From Kordia aestuariivivens (GTDB lineage: Bacteria > Bacteroidota > Bacteroidia > Flavobacteriales > Flavobacteriaceae): a stretch of DNA of 64,000 nucleotides. Below are positions 55,715-64,000 of this stretch, piece by piece (within the stretch, counting starts at the first letter, position 1; the number at the start of each line of letters is the position of its first letter). The notes under the pieces are model-generated. The model saw only the letters and a program-made list of their open reading frames with translations. It searched no databases and was not told the origin of the DNA. Location of the stretch: contig NZ_JACGWS010000008.1 in the NCBI RefSeq assembly GCF_014397005.1, positions 1 to 64,000 on the forward strand. The letters run 5' to 3'. Both the position numbers and the translations under genes were made by a program.

Positions 55715-55841
55715 GAACCGTCAGTTCGAGTGGTTTTTAGAAGTGAAACGGATAAAAATTGTATCGAGAACAGCTTTGTATTAGAAAATATCAAAGTAGT
55801 TCTCGATACTTCGCTTTGCTCAACTTGAACTGACGATTCAG
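55715..55841. repeat. Palindromic intergenic element of about 127 bp
   Basis: Outer arms GAACCGTCAGTTCGAGT and ACTTGAACTGACGATTC are inverted repeats with two or three mismatches. Inner arms GTATCGAGAAC and GTTCTCGATAC are perfect. The whole can fold as a long hairpin and looks like a REP/MITE-type repeat. The rest of the 55667-56026 gap has no gene. Confidence 0.72.
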
Positions 55842-56026
55842 AAAAAGAGTTAATATTTTTTAATCATTTCTTCTCATTATCATAAGAAACAGATTTTCAT
55901 AAGTTGTTCACTTCAATAAACTCAGTGAACAACTTTCGCAATGACAAATAAATAGGAAACGTTTAATTTTGAATCTTTTAGGCTTTCAATTTCTCTAAAC
56001 CAAACAAATCCTTACTTTTGTTGAAC

Positions 56027-56626
56027 GTGAAAGATATCTTAACCAAATACATTCCCGAACGCGCTGTTGACGCCACTTTTGAATTGATTAGAAGCAACCA
56101 AGTGCATCTAAAGATTGTGAATCAGCGTGTTACACGTCATGGCGATTACCGCAGAATGCCTGATGGAAGACATATTATTACGGTGAATGCAGGTGATAAT
56201 AAGTATCGCTTCTTTGTGACACTTATTCACGAAATTGCACATTTAGTTGCCTTTGAGAAATTTGGACGCGAGATAAAACCACACGGAATTGAGTGGAAAC
56301 GTACTTTTCAACGACTCATGTTGCCCTTCATTAACCCGCAAATATTTCCAACACGTCTATTACCAATTGTTGCGAATCATTTTAAAAACCCGAAAGCAAG
56401 TAGCGATACGGATGCGAAATTCGCGTTAGCATTAAAACATTACGATCCTGAAAACGATAAACATTACGTATTTGAAATTCCGTTAGGAAGTACCTTTCGA
56501 TTGCATAATGGGAAAATATTTAAGCGTGGAAATAAGCGTGTAAAACGATTTGAATGTGTTGAAGCGGCTACAGGACGCATCTATTTATTCAATCCAAATG
56601 CAGAAGTTGAGTTGTTAAGAAGTTAG
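56027..56626 (+). CDS. SprT-like domain protein
   Basis: The start is one of TTG 56018, TTG 56021 or GTG 56027; I prefer GTG because it gives an N-terminus of about the length I recall for flavobacterial relatives (KDILTKYIPE). The 199-residue protein has a zinc-protease motif LIHEIAHLVAFEKFG, HGIEWKRTFQRLM and a C-terminal part with RFECVEAATGRIYLFNPN. SprT-like proteins resemble the Spartan protease fold; activity here is untested. Confidence 0.85.
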   Translation: MKDILTKYIPERAVDATFELIRSNQVHLKIVNQRVTRHGDYRRMPDGRHIITVNAGDNKYRFFVTLIHEIAHLVAFEKFGREIKPHGIEWKRTFQRLMLPFINPQIFPTRLLPIVANHFKNPKASSDTDAKFALALKHYDPENDKHYVFEIPLGSTFRLHNGKIFKRGNKRVKRFECVEAATGRIYLFNPNAEVELLRS

Positions 56627-56647
56627 TGTGTTGTTGTAAAGTAGTAT

Positions 56648-57337
56648 TTATTCAAACAACAATTCATCCAATTCACTTTTTTGTCCATTGTACATTTCAA
56701 AAAAGTCAGTTGGTTTCCTAGCAATCAATTTTACGATTTCTTCATGGTCATGAATCAAACGATATACGTTGCCTTTTTTATCTACTGCAATATAATTTCC
56801 GTCTTCCATATCTAAAATTGTATAGAATAATATATCATTCAATTCAATTTCAAAAGAATATTCTAGTTCTAAAAGATTGCGTTGCTCTTGCGTCAATGAC
56901 TTTAGAATTCTCTCAACTATTTCTTGGTCAGGATTTTCCATTGGCAAATGCTCTAACTCAATTTCTCCTTTTCGAATTTGAGTTAAATCATATATTTTAT
57001 GAAAATACTCAGGATTTTCAACTTCAATTTTAGTCAAACCATCTGATTGATAGTATAGTTTAACAGGTTGATAGCGTTGCTCTTTTTTGTGAAAAACAGA
57101 AATTCCAGTCAGATTAAAACAAGTTTTGTGATTTCTATTGATGATTTTATAATCTTCTGGATTGTATTTAGTTTGAATATAAATTCCTTTAGGTTTATAC
57201 ATAAAACTAATTCCGGCTATTTCAGAAAGGTCTATGACAGTTTTCAGTTGCGGCATTTCAGTTGCTAACAATTCAGCAATATTTCGTTCGAATTGCTGAA
57301 GATGTTTCTTTTTTAATTTTCGATTAAAAATGCTCAT
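56648..57337 (-). CDS. Hypothetical protein (229 residues)
   Basis: This soluble protein has no signal peptide or TM helix and is rich in Glu, Leu and Tyr. It has two similar-sounding strands-and-turn regions (GIYIQTKYNPEDYKIIN and GNYIAVDKKGNVYRLIHDHEEI); the second has the character of SMI1/KNR4-like proteins, but the match is weak. I do not recognise a family. Confidence 0.75.
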   Translation of the reverse strand: MSIFNRKLKKKHLQQFERNIAELLATEMPQLKTVIDLSEIAGISFMYKPKGIYIQTKYNPEDYKIINRNHKTCFNLTGISVFHKKEQRYQPVKLYYQSDGLTKIEVENPEYFHKIYDLTQIRKGEIELEHLPMENPDQEIVERILKSLTQEQRNLLELEYSFEIELNDILFYTILDMEDGNYIAVDKKGNVYRLIHDHEEIVKLIARKPTDFFEMYNGQKSELDELLFE

Positions 57338-57532
57338 GTTGCTTTAAAAAAATATAGTTATTGTTAAAACTAGAATAATCTTCCCTAAAATCAAAATTTA
57401 GCTCCATTATGAATAATTAAAGTTATGATGCCGTTAATAATACCGACTTTTTTTACTTTTTTCAGCAATCTGTATTATATTGCTTCTTTAACAAGAACTC
57501 AGCTTTACTTTTTGTTTTTAACCGAAAATACG

Positions 57533-57562
57533 TTGAAATTTGTTCAGAGGAGACTATTTTTG
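57533..57562 (+). promoter_or_regulatory. Promoter of the mannose-1-phosphate guanylyltransferase gene
   Basis: TTG (57533-57535), a 19-base spacer and TATTTTTG (57555-57562) match the Bacteroidota consensus exactly. The leader before the ATG would be about 115 bases and contains a 21-codon frame at 57580-57645 that I do not call a gene. Confidence 0.8.
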
Positions 57563-57683
57563 AAAGGTATAGCATCGTTATGGATAAAAAAATAGACGAA
57601 ATATGGGCGAATTTCTACCATTTTTTAGGAAATAGAAAAAGTTAAGAAGAGTTCAATAAACCTACTGACGAATAATGACGATA

Positions 57684-58760
57684 ATGAACAAGAATTATTA
57701 TGCAATTCTAATGGCTGGTGGTGTAGGCTCACGTTTTTGGCCCGTAAGTACTTCTAGTTTCCCAAAGCAGTTTCACGATATGTTAGGAACTGGAGAAACC
57801 TTACTTCAAAAAACATTTAGTAGGTTGAGTAAATTAATTCCAAAGGAAAATATTTACATTCTTACCAATGAAAAATACAATGATTTAGTATTGGAACAAT
57901 TGCCAGATGCAACACAAAAACAAGTGCTGCTCGAACCTGCGATGCGAAATACGGCACCTTGTATTTTATATGCTTCGTTAAAAATTCAGAAGGAAAATCC
58001 GGATGCCGTGATGGTGGTTGCGCCAAGTGATCACTGGATTGAAGATGAAAATGCATTTATTGATAATTTACAGATGTCTTTTGATAAATGTGAACAAGAA
58101 AGTGTATTGATGACCTTAGGAATTAAACCCACATTTGCCAACACAGGCTATGGATATATCAACTTTCAAGCAAATGAAAACGCAATTAAGAAAGTAAATA
58201 AGTTCACTGAAAAACCTGATTATGAAACGGCTAAAACGTTTTTGGCGAGTGGAGAATATCTTTGGAATGCGGGAATTTTTATTTGGAGTGTGGAAACGAT
58301 TATTACAGCATTTCAAAACTTTCAACCTAAATTATACGAGCTGTTTGATGAAGGGTTAACCGTTTACAATACAGATTTTGAAGACGATTTTATTCGTGAT
58401 AATTACGAACGCGCCGAAAACATCTCCATTGATTACGCCATCATGGAACACGCAAAACACGTATATGTATTGCCAGCAACTTTTGATTGGAACGATTTAG
58501 GAACGTGGGGAAGTTTATACGATAAACTCGATAAAGAAGAAAACGGAAATGCGGTTGTAAATGCACAGACCGTGTTGCAAGATGCAAGTGGAAACATGAT
58601 TCGAACGTCAGACAAAAAAGTCGTGGTGATTGATGGATTAAATGATTATATTGTCGTAGATAAAGAAGATGTGTTGCTTATTTATCCGAAAGCGAAAGAG
58701 CAAGACATTAAAAAAGTATTACAAAAAGTCAAAGATAAATTTGGCGAAAATTACGGATAA
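57684..58760 (+). CDS. manC: Mannose-1-phosphate guanylyltransferase
   Basis: I prefer ATG 57684 (MNKNYYAILMAGG, 358 residues) to 57675. The nucleotidyltransferase signature ILMAGGVGSRFWPVS is followed by FPKQFHDMLG, VMVVAPSDHWIED, GYGYIN, FTEKPDYETA, WNAGIFIW and FDWNDLGTWGSLY. It makes GDP-mannose from GTP and mannose-1-phosphate for glycan synthesis. It lacks the C-terminal isomerase domain of bifunctional types. The DUF389 gene follows after 2 bases. Confidence 0.95.
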   Translation: MNKNYYAILMAGGVGSRFWPVSTSSFPKQFHDMLGTGETLLQKTFSRLSKLIPKENIYILTNEKYNDLVLEQLPDATQKQVLLEPAMRNTAPCILYASLKIQKENPDAVMVVAPSDHWIEDENAFIDNLQMSFDKCEQESVLMTLGIKPTFANTGYGYINFQANENAIKKVNKFTEKPDYETAKTFLASGEYLWNAGIFIWSVETIITAFQNFQPKLYELFDEGLTVYNTDFEDDFIRDNYERAENISIDYAIMEHAKHVYVLPATFDWNDLGTWGSLYDKLDKEENGNAVVNAQTVLQDASGNMIRTSDKKVVVIDGLNDYIVVDKEDVLLIYPKAKEQDIKKVLQKVKDKFGENYG

Positions 58761-58762
58761 GC

Positions 58763-60241
58763 ATGAGTACAGAAGGAGAAAATAAGTTCAACTTTTCGGA
58801 AGAGGAAGAACCAAAAGTTACAGCAGAAACTGCACCACCAACAGACGCAAAAGGATTGTGGCAAGGATTGAAAACATTCTTAAATGAATTGTTAGACATT
58901 CAGCAAGATACAGACAAAGATCAAACAATTGCTGCCATAAAAGCTGATATTCCATTTAAAGGAGCAACCGCTTGGATTTTAATATTTGCGGTATTTGTGG
59001 CTTCTATTGGATTGAATGTAAGTTCTACGGCAGTCGTAATTGGTGCCATGTTAATTTCGCCACTAATGGGACCTATTTTGGGAATTGGAATGTCACTTGC
59101 AATCAATGATATTGATACCTTGCGAAGTTCGTTTACCAATTTATTGGTCATGGTTGTTTTGAGTATTCTTACGGCATACTTATATTTCTTATTATCTCCA
59201 TTAACCGAATTAACACCAGAATTAGAATCTAGAACATCTCCTAATATATTGGATGTGTTTGTCGCCATATTTGGTGGTTTGGCATTGATTGTAGCTAGAA
59301 CAAAGAAAGGAACAATTGCTTCCGTAATTTTTGGTGTTGCGATTGCTACGGCATTAATGCCGCCTTTGTGTACAGCAGGATACGGATTGGCAGTAGGGAA
59401 TTTTCAATTCTTCTTTGGCGCGATGTACCTTTTCGCAATTAACACAACATTCATTGCATTAGCCACATTTTTAGTATTGAAGGTTTTACGTTTTCCGATG
59501 CTGAAATATGCAAACTCTGCGAAGCGTAAACGTATTTCACGAATGGCTTCATTAGTTGCGTTTGCCGTAATGATTCCAGCGGTTTGGACATTTTGGAATG
59601 TACTTCAAATTAGTAATGCAGAAAGGGACTATAATTTATTCGTAGAAAAAATAGAAAGAAATCCAGAAGTTTGGTTGCAAAAAAGAAAAGAAGATTTAGA
59701 TATTACGAATAAAAAAGTATTTCTTCATTTCAATGGAGAAGTTCCGTCTGTATTAGAAGCTGAGTACAGAAATGACCTCAAGAACTATGAAAATATCAAA
59801 GATTTTGAGTTGAAAGTTTTTGGTAATAAAAATAGAAGTGTTGACAAAATTTCAGATGCTTTAGATAGAGCATATAAAGATTTAGATCAAAAAGAATTAA
59901 TCGTTCAAGGGCTCGAAGCGCAAATCACGGAATTGAAACAAGAGGTCTCTAATTTGAACAGGCAAATAGAATCGAAAGCTTCGTTAGAAAATGAAAACTA
60001 TGTTGCGTTTAGTCAAGTTGCTAAAGATGCAAAAATTAGATATGTAGATTTACGTCAGTTTGGATTTGCGAAAATGTTAAACTCAAATGATTTTATAAAA
60101 ATTGATACCATTCCGGTGGCTGCTGTGAAGTGGAATTCACAATTATCAGATAGTATACAAACCATTCGCGAACGTGAATTAAATACGTGGTTGCGTAAAG
60201 AACTGAGTCTTGATACTTTGATTATTGAACGCATCAATTAA
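58763..60241 (+). CDS. DUF389 multi-pass membrane protein
   Basis: This 492-residue protein has a hydrophilic N-terminus (1-65), a core of five or six TM helices (about 68-285) with the DUF389 pattern SSTAVVIGAMLISPLMGPILGIGMSLAIND and VIFGVAIATALMPPLCTAGYGLA-type sequence, then a periplasmic or cytosolic tail with a coiled coil (about 375-410). The C-terminus is LSLDTLIIERIN. Function is unknown for the family. A related fragment lies at 60953-61009. Confidence 0.92.
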   Translation: MSTEGENKFNFSEEEEPKVTAETAPPTDAKGLWQGLKTFLNELLDIQQDTDKDQTIAAIKADIPFKGATAWILIFAVFVASIGLNVSSTAVVIGAMLISPLMGPILGIGMSLAINDIDTLRSSFTNLLVMVVLSILTAYLYFLLSPLTELTPELESRTSPNILDVFVAIFGGLALIVARTKKGTIASVIFGVAIATALMPPLCTAGYGLAVGNFQFFFGAMYLFAINTTFIALATFLVLKVLRFPMLKYANSAKRKRISRMASLVAFAVMIPAVWTFWNVLQISNAERDYNLFVEKIERNPEVWLQKRKEDLDITNKKVFLHFNGEVPSVLEAEYRNDLKNYENIKDFELKVFGNKNRSVDKISDALDRAYKDLDQKELIVQGLEAQITELKQEVSNLNRQIESKASLENENYVAFSQVAKDAKIRYVDLRQFGFAKMLNSNDFIKIDTIPVAAVKWNSQLSDSIQTIRERELNTWLRKELSLDTLIIERIN

Positions 60242-60265
60242 TATTAATACGTGTACAAAGTATTG

Positions 60266-60381
60266 ATGGAAGAAGAGGGAAAGTTTTTTTACAAAAACAA
60301 AAAAGCATTATTTTAGGCTTGATTGTTTTCAACCTCATTGTCTACAATGTATTTGTAAAGAATAGCAGTAAGCGATATTAA
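60266..60381 (+). pseudogene. Possible small TM protein gene with a homopolymer frameshift
   Basis: The frame from ATG 60266 reads MEEEGKFFYKNK and then stops early. A shift of one base in the A run near 60290-60303 joins it to KSIILGLIVFNLIVYNVFVK and NSSKRY, a plausible single TM helix ending at TAA 60379-60381. This may be a broken gene or a sequencing error in T and A runs. Confidence 0.35.
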
Positions 60382-60857
60382 TTTAAATTCTGAAAAATCC
60401 AGCTTGTTGGGTTTGGCCAACAATTATAAGAAGAATTATTTACGATTCGCATTCGCCAATAAAAAGATGTTCGTCCACTTAAATATTGACTGTTCACAAA
60501 AATATATTGATTACTGGTTGTAATAGGAGTAGAAATGGTTTGTCCATAAGGAGACGGAACAATATCAATATACACTGTAGCATTTCCTGGGTTATTCAAA
60601 AAGGAAGTGTCAGGTGATAATGTTACCGAAGAATTATACTTCACTGTTTGTACATTTAAAGTATACGTAACACAGCCATAAAACGTTACAGGAACATTAT
60701 TTACGATGGCTCCTGGAGGAATGTAAAATGATTTTTCAGTTGTTGCATCTGTTTCAATAGTTTCGACTTTATCTTCTTCAAAGAATGCTCCATCATCGGA
60801 AGAGCAAGAGATAAAAAGTGAAACGCTGAGTAATAAAATAAAAGGCATCTTTTTCAT
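60378..60857 (-). CDS. Hypothetical lipoprotein (159 residues)
   Basis: The start at 60857 (or 60863) puts a type II signal at the N-terminus (MPFILLLSVSLFISC). The mature part has an acidic linker and a small beta domain with several aromatic residues (VTFYGCVTYTLNVQTVKY, SGRTSFYWRMRIVNNSSYN) and ends with Trp-rich CWPNPTSWIFQNLN. The longer frame from 60983 is not supported. No family is recognised. Confidence 0.78.
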   Translation of the reverse strand: MKKMPFILLLSVSLFISCSSDDGAFFEEDKVETIETDATTEKSFYIPPGAIVNNVPVTFYGCVTYTLNVQTVKYNSSVTLSPDTSFLNNPGNATVYIDIVPSPYGQTISTPITTSNQYIFVNSQYLSGRTSFYWRMRIVNNSSYNCWPNPTSWIFQNLN

Positions 60858-60952
60858 AATCATAGGTTTAAATATTAATAATCTTAAAGGTAGGTTGAAT
60901 GGTGGTCTTTTAGTTATGGGAAAACCATAGGAATTATAAAGCAATAAAGTAA

Positions 60953-61009
60953 TTAACTGACGAAGCTCGTCTTGATACGTCAATCATCGAACGAATTCAA
61001 GAGAAATAG
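60953..61009 (+). pseudogene. Remnant of a DUF389 gene 3' end
   Basis: Read in frame this fragment gives LTDEARLDTSIIERIQEK and a stop. It resembles the last residues of the DUF389 protein upstream (ELSLDTLIIERIN). A TAA precedes it directly, so it is not expressed as part of a longer frame. A strong terminator follows 20 bases later, as would be expected after a former gene end. Confidence 0.5.
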
Positions 61010-61028
61010 AAAAAAGGCATATATAATC

Positions 61029-61053
61029 AAGCGAACTTCGGTTCGCTTTTTTG
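61029..61053 (+). terminator. Terminator with TTCG tetraloop
   Basis: AAGCGAAC / GTTCGCTT around TTCG is followed by a T run. It follows the DUF389 remnant and would end rightward transcription from manC/DUF389. Confidence 0.9.
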
Positions 61054-61128
61054 TTTACGATACTATATCTGTAACGTTTGAAGATTATTGCTTACTGATA
61101 TAGTATATAATTATAAAAATACTTTACT

Positions 61129-62136
61129 ATGTTCAAAACCATCTTCTCATATTTTTTATTCTTTATTTTACTGATCTCGTGTAATTCTAGTTCAACTATT
61201 GACGGTTTTTGGATACAGAGTTATATAGAATACCCGGAAAGTAAGGTTGTACCATTTGACATAAATAATGAATACAAGAGTTTCTTGAATATAAAAGGAG
61301 ATTCTATTCATATTAAAAATTTTAAAGGAATAGAAAAAGAATTTAAAATGGTTGACACAACAGTTTATTTCAAGCTAAAAAACAATAAATTTGTTTTTGG
61401 TGGCGATGAAATTTATGATTGGAAAGTAAAGGTTTCTAAAGATAGTATGGTTGTAATATTTGATACGAATGAAAAGATGCAAGTAATTTTTAGAAAATTA
61501 CCTAAACGTTCTAAAAAGATAGATTGGAATCCAAAAGGGAAGCGTTACATCATGGAGGGAGATGGAGAAAAATTACATCAAGATTATACCAACGATTCTA
61601 TTATGTATTCACATTATGTAAACGAAATTGATGTCTATGCAAATAAGTGGCAAATAGAGAACGTAGATAATTATAGTTTTCTACTTCATAAGTTTTCAGC
61701 GGGTAATGCACCTTTATTGATTGATTCAGTTTCAGGAACTAACGTATATCTAACTAATTATTCGATTAAAAAAAACAATATAGTTTTAGAAGAACAAAAA
61801 AATGTGACAACGAAGCCTTCTAAATTGTTTGGAGAGTGGAAATTGGTTTCTAAAAAAGAAATCATTGAAGTGGATGGTGAATTACAGTATGAGCTATATT
61901 CAATGAATAACTTACATAAACTAAGCATAGAAGAAGATTCGATAAAAATGTATAATAGAATTTGGAAATCTAGAAGTAGTTGGAAGTATTATGAAGATGA
62001 AAAAATAATTTTACTAGAAATGGACAAACAAAAATTGATAAAAATAGTACAACTAACTAAGAACGAGTTAGTTTTAGAAATGAACTTAGGAGAAAATATG
62101 GGGAGAGAAAAACAATTCGTTTTTAAGCGTGAATAA
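61129..62136 (+). CDS. Hypothetical lipoprotein, lipocalin-like repeats
   Basis: This 335-residue protein has a type II signal (FFILLISC, Cys18) and two similar beta segments with a lipocalin-like start: IDGFWIQSYIEYPES near residue 24 and LFGEWKLVSKKEIIEV near 235. Each is followed by paired strands with a charged turn (DWKVKVSKDSMVVIFD; SSWKYYEDEKIILLEM). No specific family or function is assigned. Confidence 0.8.
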   Translation: MFKTIFSYFLFFILLISCNSSSTIDGFWIQSYIEYPESKVVPFDINNEYKSFLNIKGDSIHIKNFKGIEKEFKMVDTTVYFKLKNNKFVFGGDEIYDWKVKVSKDSMVVIFDTNEKMQVIFRKLPKRSKKIDWNPKGKRYIMEGDGEKLHQDYTNDSIMYSHYVNEIDVYANKWQIENVDNYSFLLHKFSAGNAPLLIDSVSGTNVYLTNYSIKKNNIVLEEQKNVTTKPSKLFGEWKLVSKKEIIEVDGELQYELYSMNNLHKLSIEEDSIKMYNRIWKSRSSWKYYEDEKIILLEMDKQKLIKIVQLTKNELVLEMNLGENMGREKQFVFKRE

Positions 62137-62174
62137 AGTATCAGAAAAACTAAGTAAGATTGTTTTTAAAAATC

Positions 62175-62951
62175 TTAAGATTCTTCTTCCAATTCTTTTA
62201 AATACACTTCTCTTACCTTTTTGAATAAATCAGAAGAATACACAAAATCAGTTACCGCTTTGTTATCGGTTTTGAAGATTTCTTTGTTCGTGCCTTCCCA
62301 AGCTTTGACACCATTTTTTAAGAAGACAATCTTCTCGCCAATTTCCATCACAGAATTCATATCGTGTGTGTTCACAACGGTTGTAATATTGTATTCGTCT
62401 GTAATTTCTTGAATCAAATTATCAATAACGATCGCCGTTTTTGGATCGAGTCCAGAATTGGGTTCATCACAAAATAAATATTTCGGATTCATGACAATGG
62501 CTCTAGCAATCGCAACACGTTTTTGCATTCCTCCAGAAGTTTCCGCAGGGAATTTATGATGCGCATCAATTAAGTCTACACGCTTCAATACAAAATCGAC
62601 ACGATCTTGCATTTCACTCAAAGGTTGATTGGCAAACATGCGCAACGGAAACATTACATTCTCCGAAACCGTCATGGAATCAAACAAAGCACTTCCTTGG
62701 AAAACCATTCCGATTTCAGTACGCAGTTCTCTCTTTTCTTTGGTGGAAAGTGAATTGTAATCTCTTCCATCAAATATAATGGCGCCTTCTTCTGGTGTAA
62801 ATAAACCTAGCAACGATTTTAAAAACACAGTTTTCCCTGAACCACTTTGACCAATAATCAAGTTGGTTTTTCCTTTCTCGAAAGTTGTTGAAATTCCTTT
62901 TAAAATTTCAACGCCATCAAAAGATTTCTTTATGTTTTTTACTTCGATCAT
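62175..62951 (-). CDS. ABC transporter ATP-binding protein, MlaF-like
   Basis: The start at 62951 (MIEVKNIKKSFDG, 258 residues) overlaps the permease stop (TAATG). The ATPase has Walker A GQSGSGKT, Q-loop VFQGSALFD, signature ETSGGMQKRVAIARA, Walker B YLFCDEPNSGLDP and the switch His in NTHDMNS. It powers lipid transport between membranes with the MlaE-type permease; the MlaD partner is not seen here. Confidence 0.93.
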   Translation of the reverse strand: MIEVKNIKKSFDGVEILKGISTTFEKGKTNLIIGQSGSGKTVFLKSLLGLFTPEEGAIIFDGRDYNSLSTKEKRELRTEIGMVFQGSALFDSMTVSENVMFPLRMFANQPLSEMQDRVDFVLKRVDLIDAHHKFPAETSGGMQKRVAIARAIVMNPKYLFCDEPNSGLDPKTAIVIDNLIQEITDEYNITTVVNTHDMNSVMEIGEKIVFLKNGVKAWEGTNKEIFKTDNKAVTDFVYSSDLFKKVREVYLKELEEES

Positions 62952-63688
62952 TAGGTCAGTAATAATTGCGTGATGAGGTAATTTATCAAAATAATAACAA
63001 CACTCGTCCAAACGAATGAAGTGGTACTTGCTTTTCCAACTTCCAATGCGCCACCTTTCATATAATATCCATAAAAAGAAGGAATCGTTGCCAATACAAA
63101 CGAAAATAAGAATGTTTTAATAAAAGCATAGGTCACATGGAATGGAATAAATTCGATCTGTAATCCTTGAATAAAATCGGCACTTGTGGAAAAACCTCCA
63201 TAAATAGACGCTAACCAACCGCCCAAAATTCCTAAAAACATAGCAATTGTAATTACAAAAGGGTATAAAGATAACGCTACAATTTTTGGAAAAACTAAAT
63301 AGTTGAGTGAGTTTACACCCATAACTTCCAACGCGTCAATTTGCTCTGTAACTCGCATTGTTCCGATGCTTGAGGTAATAAACGAACCTACTTTTCCTGC
63401 CATAATAATAGAAATAAACGTAGGCGCAAATTCTAAAATTACAGATTGTCGTGTCGCAAAGCCAACTAAGTACTTTGGAATTAAAGGATTATTGATGTTC
63501 AGGGCAGTTTGTATCGCAACAACACCACCAACAAAAAAGGAAATGAAACATACAATTCCCATCGAACCAATGATTAAATCATCAATCTCTTTAAAAATAA
63601 GATTTCTTAGCATTGACCATTTTGTCATTTTGCTAAATACGCTTTTCAACATCAAAAAATAGCGTCCTATATTTTCTAGGTAAATCAT
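62951..63688 (-). CDS. ABC transporter permease, MlaE-like
   Basis: This 245-residue permease has five or six hydrophobic segments and the MlaE signatures FVGGVVAIQTALN, FAPTFISIIMAGKVGSFITSSIGTM, TEQIDALEVMGVN and FYGYYMKGGALEVG. It is the membrane part of a phospholipid-trafficking transporter with the downstream ATPase. It is divergent from the phosphatase gene at 63837. Confidence 0.93.
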   Translation of the reverse strand: MIYLENIGRYFLMLKSVFSKMTKWSMLRNLIFKEIDDLIIGSMGIVCFISFFVGGVVAIQTALNINNPLIPKYLVGFATRQSVILEFAPTFISIIMAGKVGSFITSSIGTMRVTEQIDALEVMGVNSLNYLVFPKIVALSLYPFVITIAMFLGILGGWLASIYGGFSTSADFIQGLQIEFIPFHVTYAFIKTFLFSFVLATIPSFYGYYMKGGALEVGKASTTSFVWTSVVIILINYLITQLLLT

Positions 63689-63836
63689 GGGCTAAAAATA
63701 CATTATTCGGGGAAGCTAATAAAATAATTCATGTATTTAATGTTTAGTTAAATGCTATTTGATTAAAAACGATTATTTTTGATCCGATTTTAAGATCAAG
63801 TATGATCTATTCTCATAAAAATAAGAAAGCCTCGTC

Positions 63837-64000
63837 ATGAAAAAAGTTATCTTTTTTAGCTTCCTGTCTTTGCTCTTTATACAATGTATATCTGTAAAAC
63901 AGAAAGTAAAACCAACGCCAAAAACGGTCAGTACAACTAGTACAACTTCAAAAACAATTACGAAACCAAAATTAGTTATTGGTATTGTAGTTGATCAAAT
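63837..64000 (+). CDS. Alkaline phosphatase family lipoprotein, 5' part
   Basis: Only the first 54 codons lie in the window. There is a type II signal (SLLFIQC, Cys17), a Thr/Lys/Ser/Pro linker and then LVIGIVVDQ. This start resembles PafA-type Ca-dependent alkaline phosphatases (metal Asp in VVDQM). The gene continues beyond 64000. Confidence 0.72.
   Translation, partial: MKKVIFFSFLSLLFIQCISVKQKVKPTPKTVSTTSTTSKTITKPKLVIGIVVDQ

Noticed and set aside
57580-57645. 21-codon leader peptide gene before manC
   Set aside because: It lies in the predicted 5' leader, but there is no attenuator-like hairpin and a short AT-rich frame is expected by chance.

Overview
The window is a piece of a low-GC Bacteroidota chromosome, almost certainly Flavobacteriaceae. 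Supporting signs are a type IX secretion and gliding locus (gldJ, porU, porV), a T9SS C-terminal sorting domain, GldJ/FGE-type lipoproteins, TAnnTTTG promoters, weak or absent Shine-Dalgarno sites, and many 'MKK...' lipoproteins. The genus is inferred only; Kordia-like gene content fits.

Layout. 1-113: 3' end of a 5S rRNA gene and its terminator. 523-4237 (minus): a tight three-gene set of secreted proteins (sorting-domain protein, 27-residue-repeat adhesin-like protein, FGE-fold protein), divergent from a LytTR response regulator and TPR histidine kinase (4575-7262). 7328-17761: an accessory island with four short precursor-like peptides (two with clear GG leaders), two paralogous signal peptide-TPR-TM-AraC regulators, and a subtilisin-like lipoprotein protease. 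A related upstream element recurs before the protease and two of the peptides. The island sits among genes of an unrecognised cluster: a coiled-coil protein, a 355-residue protein and an AAA+ ATPase (20766-25424), then a 415-residue protein and two membrane proteins (11677-15093). An amidohydrolase and an unusual S26 peptidase lie between the AAA+ gene and the second regulator.

25750-35623: mostly housekeeping genes: acyl-CoA dehydrogenase, anhydro-MurNAc kinase, glutamate dehydrogenase, NhaD antiporter, and an ExbB-ExbD-ExbD-like-TonB-FolC operon. 35683-35854: tandem tRNA-Val(TAC) genes with a perfect TTG-N19-TAnnTTTG promoter. 35892-44319: murF, gldJ, porU, porV. 44776-50231: cytidine deaminase, pyruvate dehydrogenase E1-alpha and E2, an M28 peptidase and an SDR enzyme. 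50707-61009: YceI protein, a LURP-one-related gene broken by an in-frame TGA, thioredoxin, lipoproteins, SprT-like protein, a mannose-1-phosphate guanylyltransferase, a DUF389 membrane protein and gene remnants. 61129-64000: a lipoprotein, an MlaE/MlaF-type ABC transporter and the start of a PafA-like alkaline phosphatase.

Three copies of an interspersed intergenic repeat (about 49.26, 50.27 and 53.05 kb) and several palindromic elements mark the right-hand part. The strongest candidates for an undescribed system are the peptide/TPR-AraC regulator island with its shared upstream element, and the AAA+ / coiled-coil / membrane-protein cluster around it.
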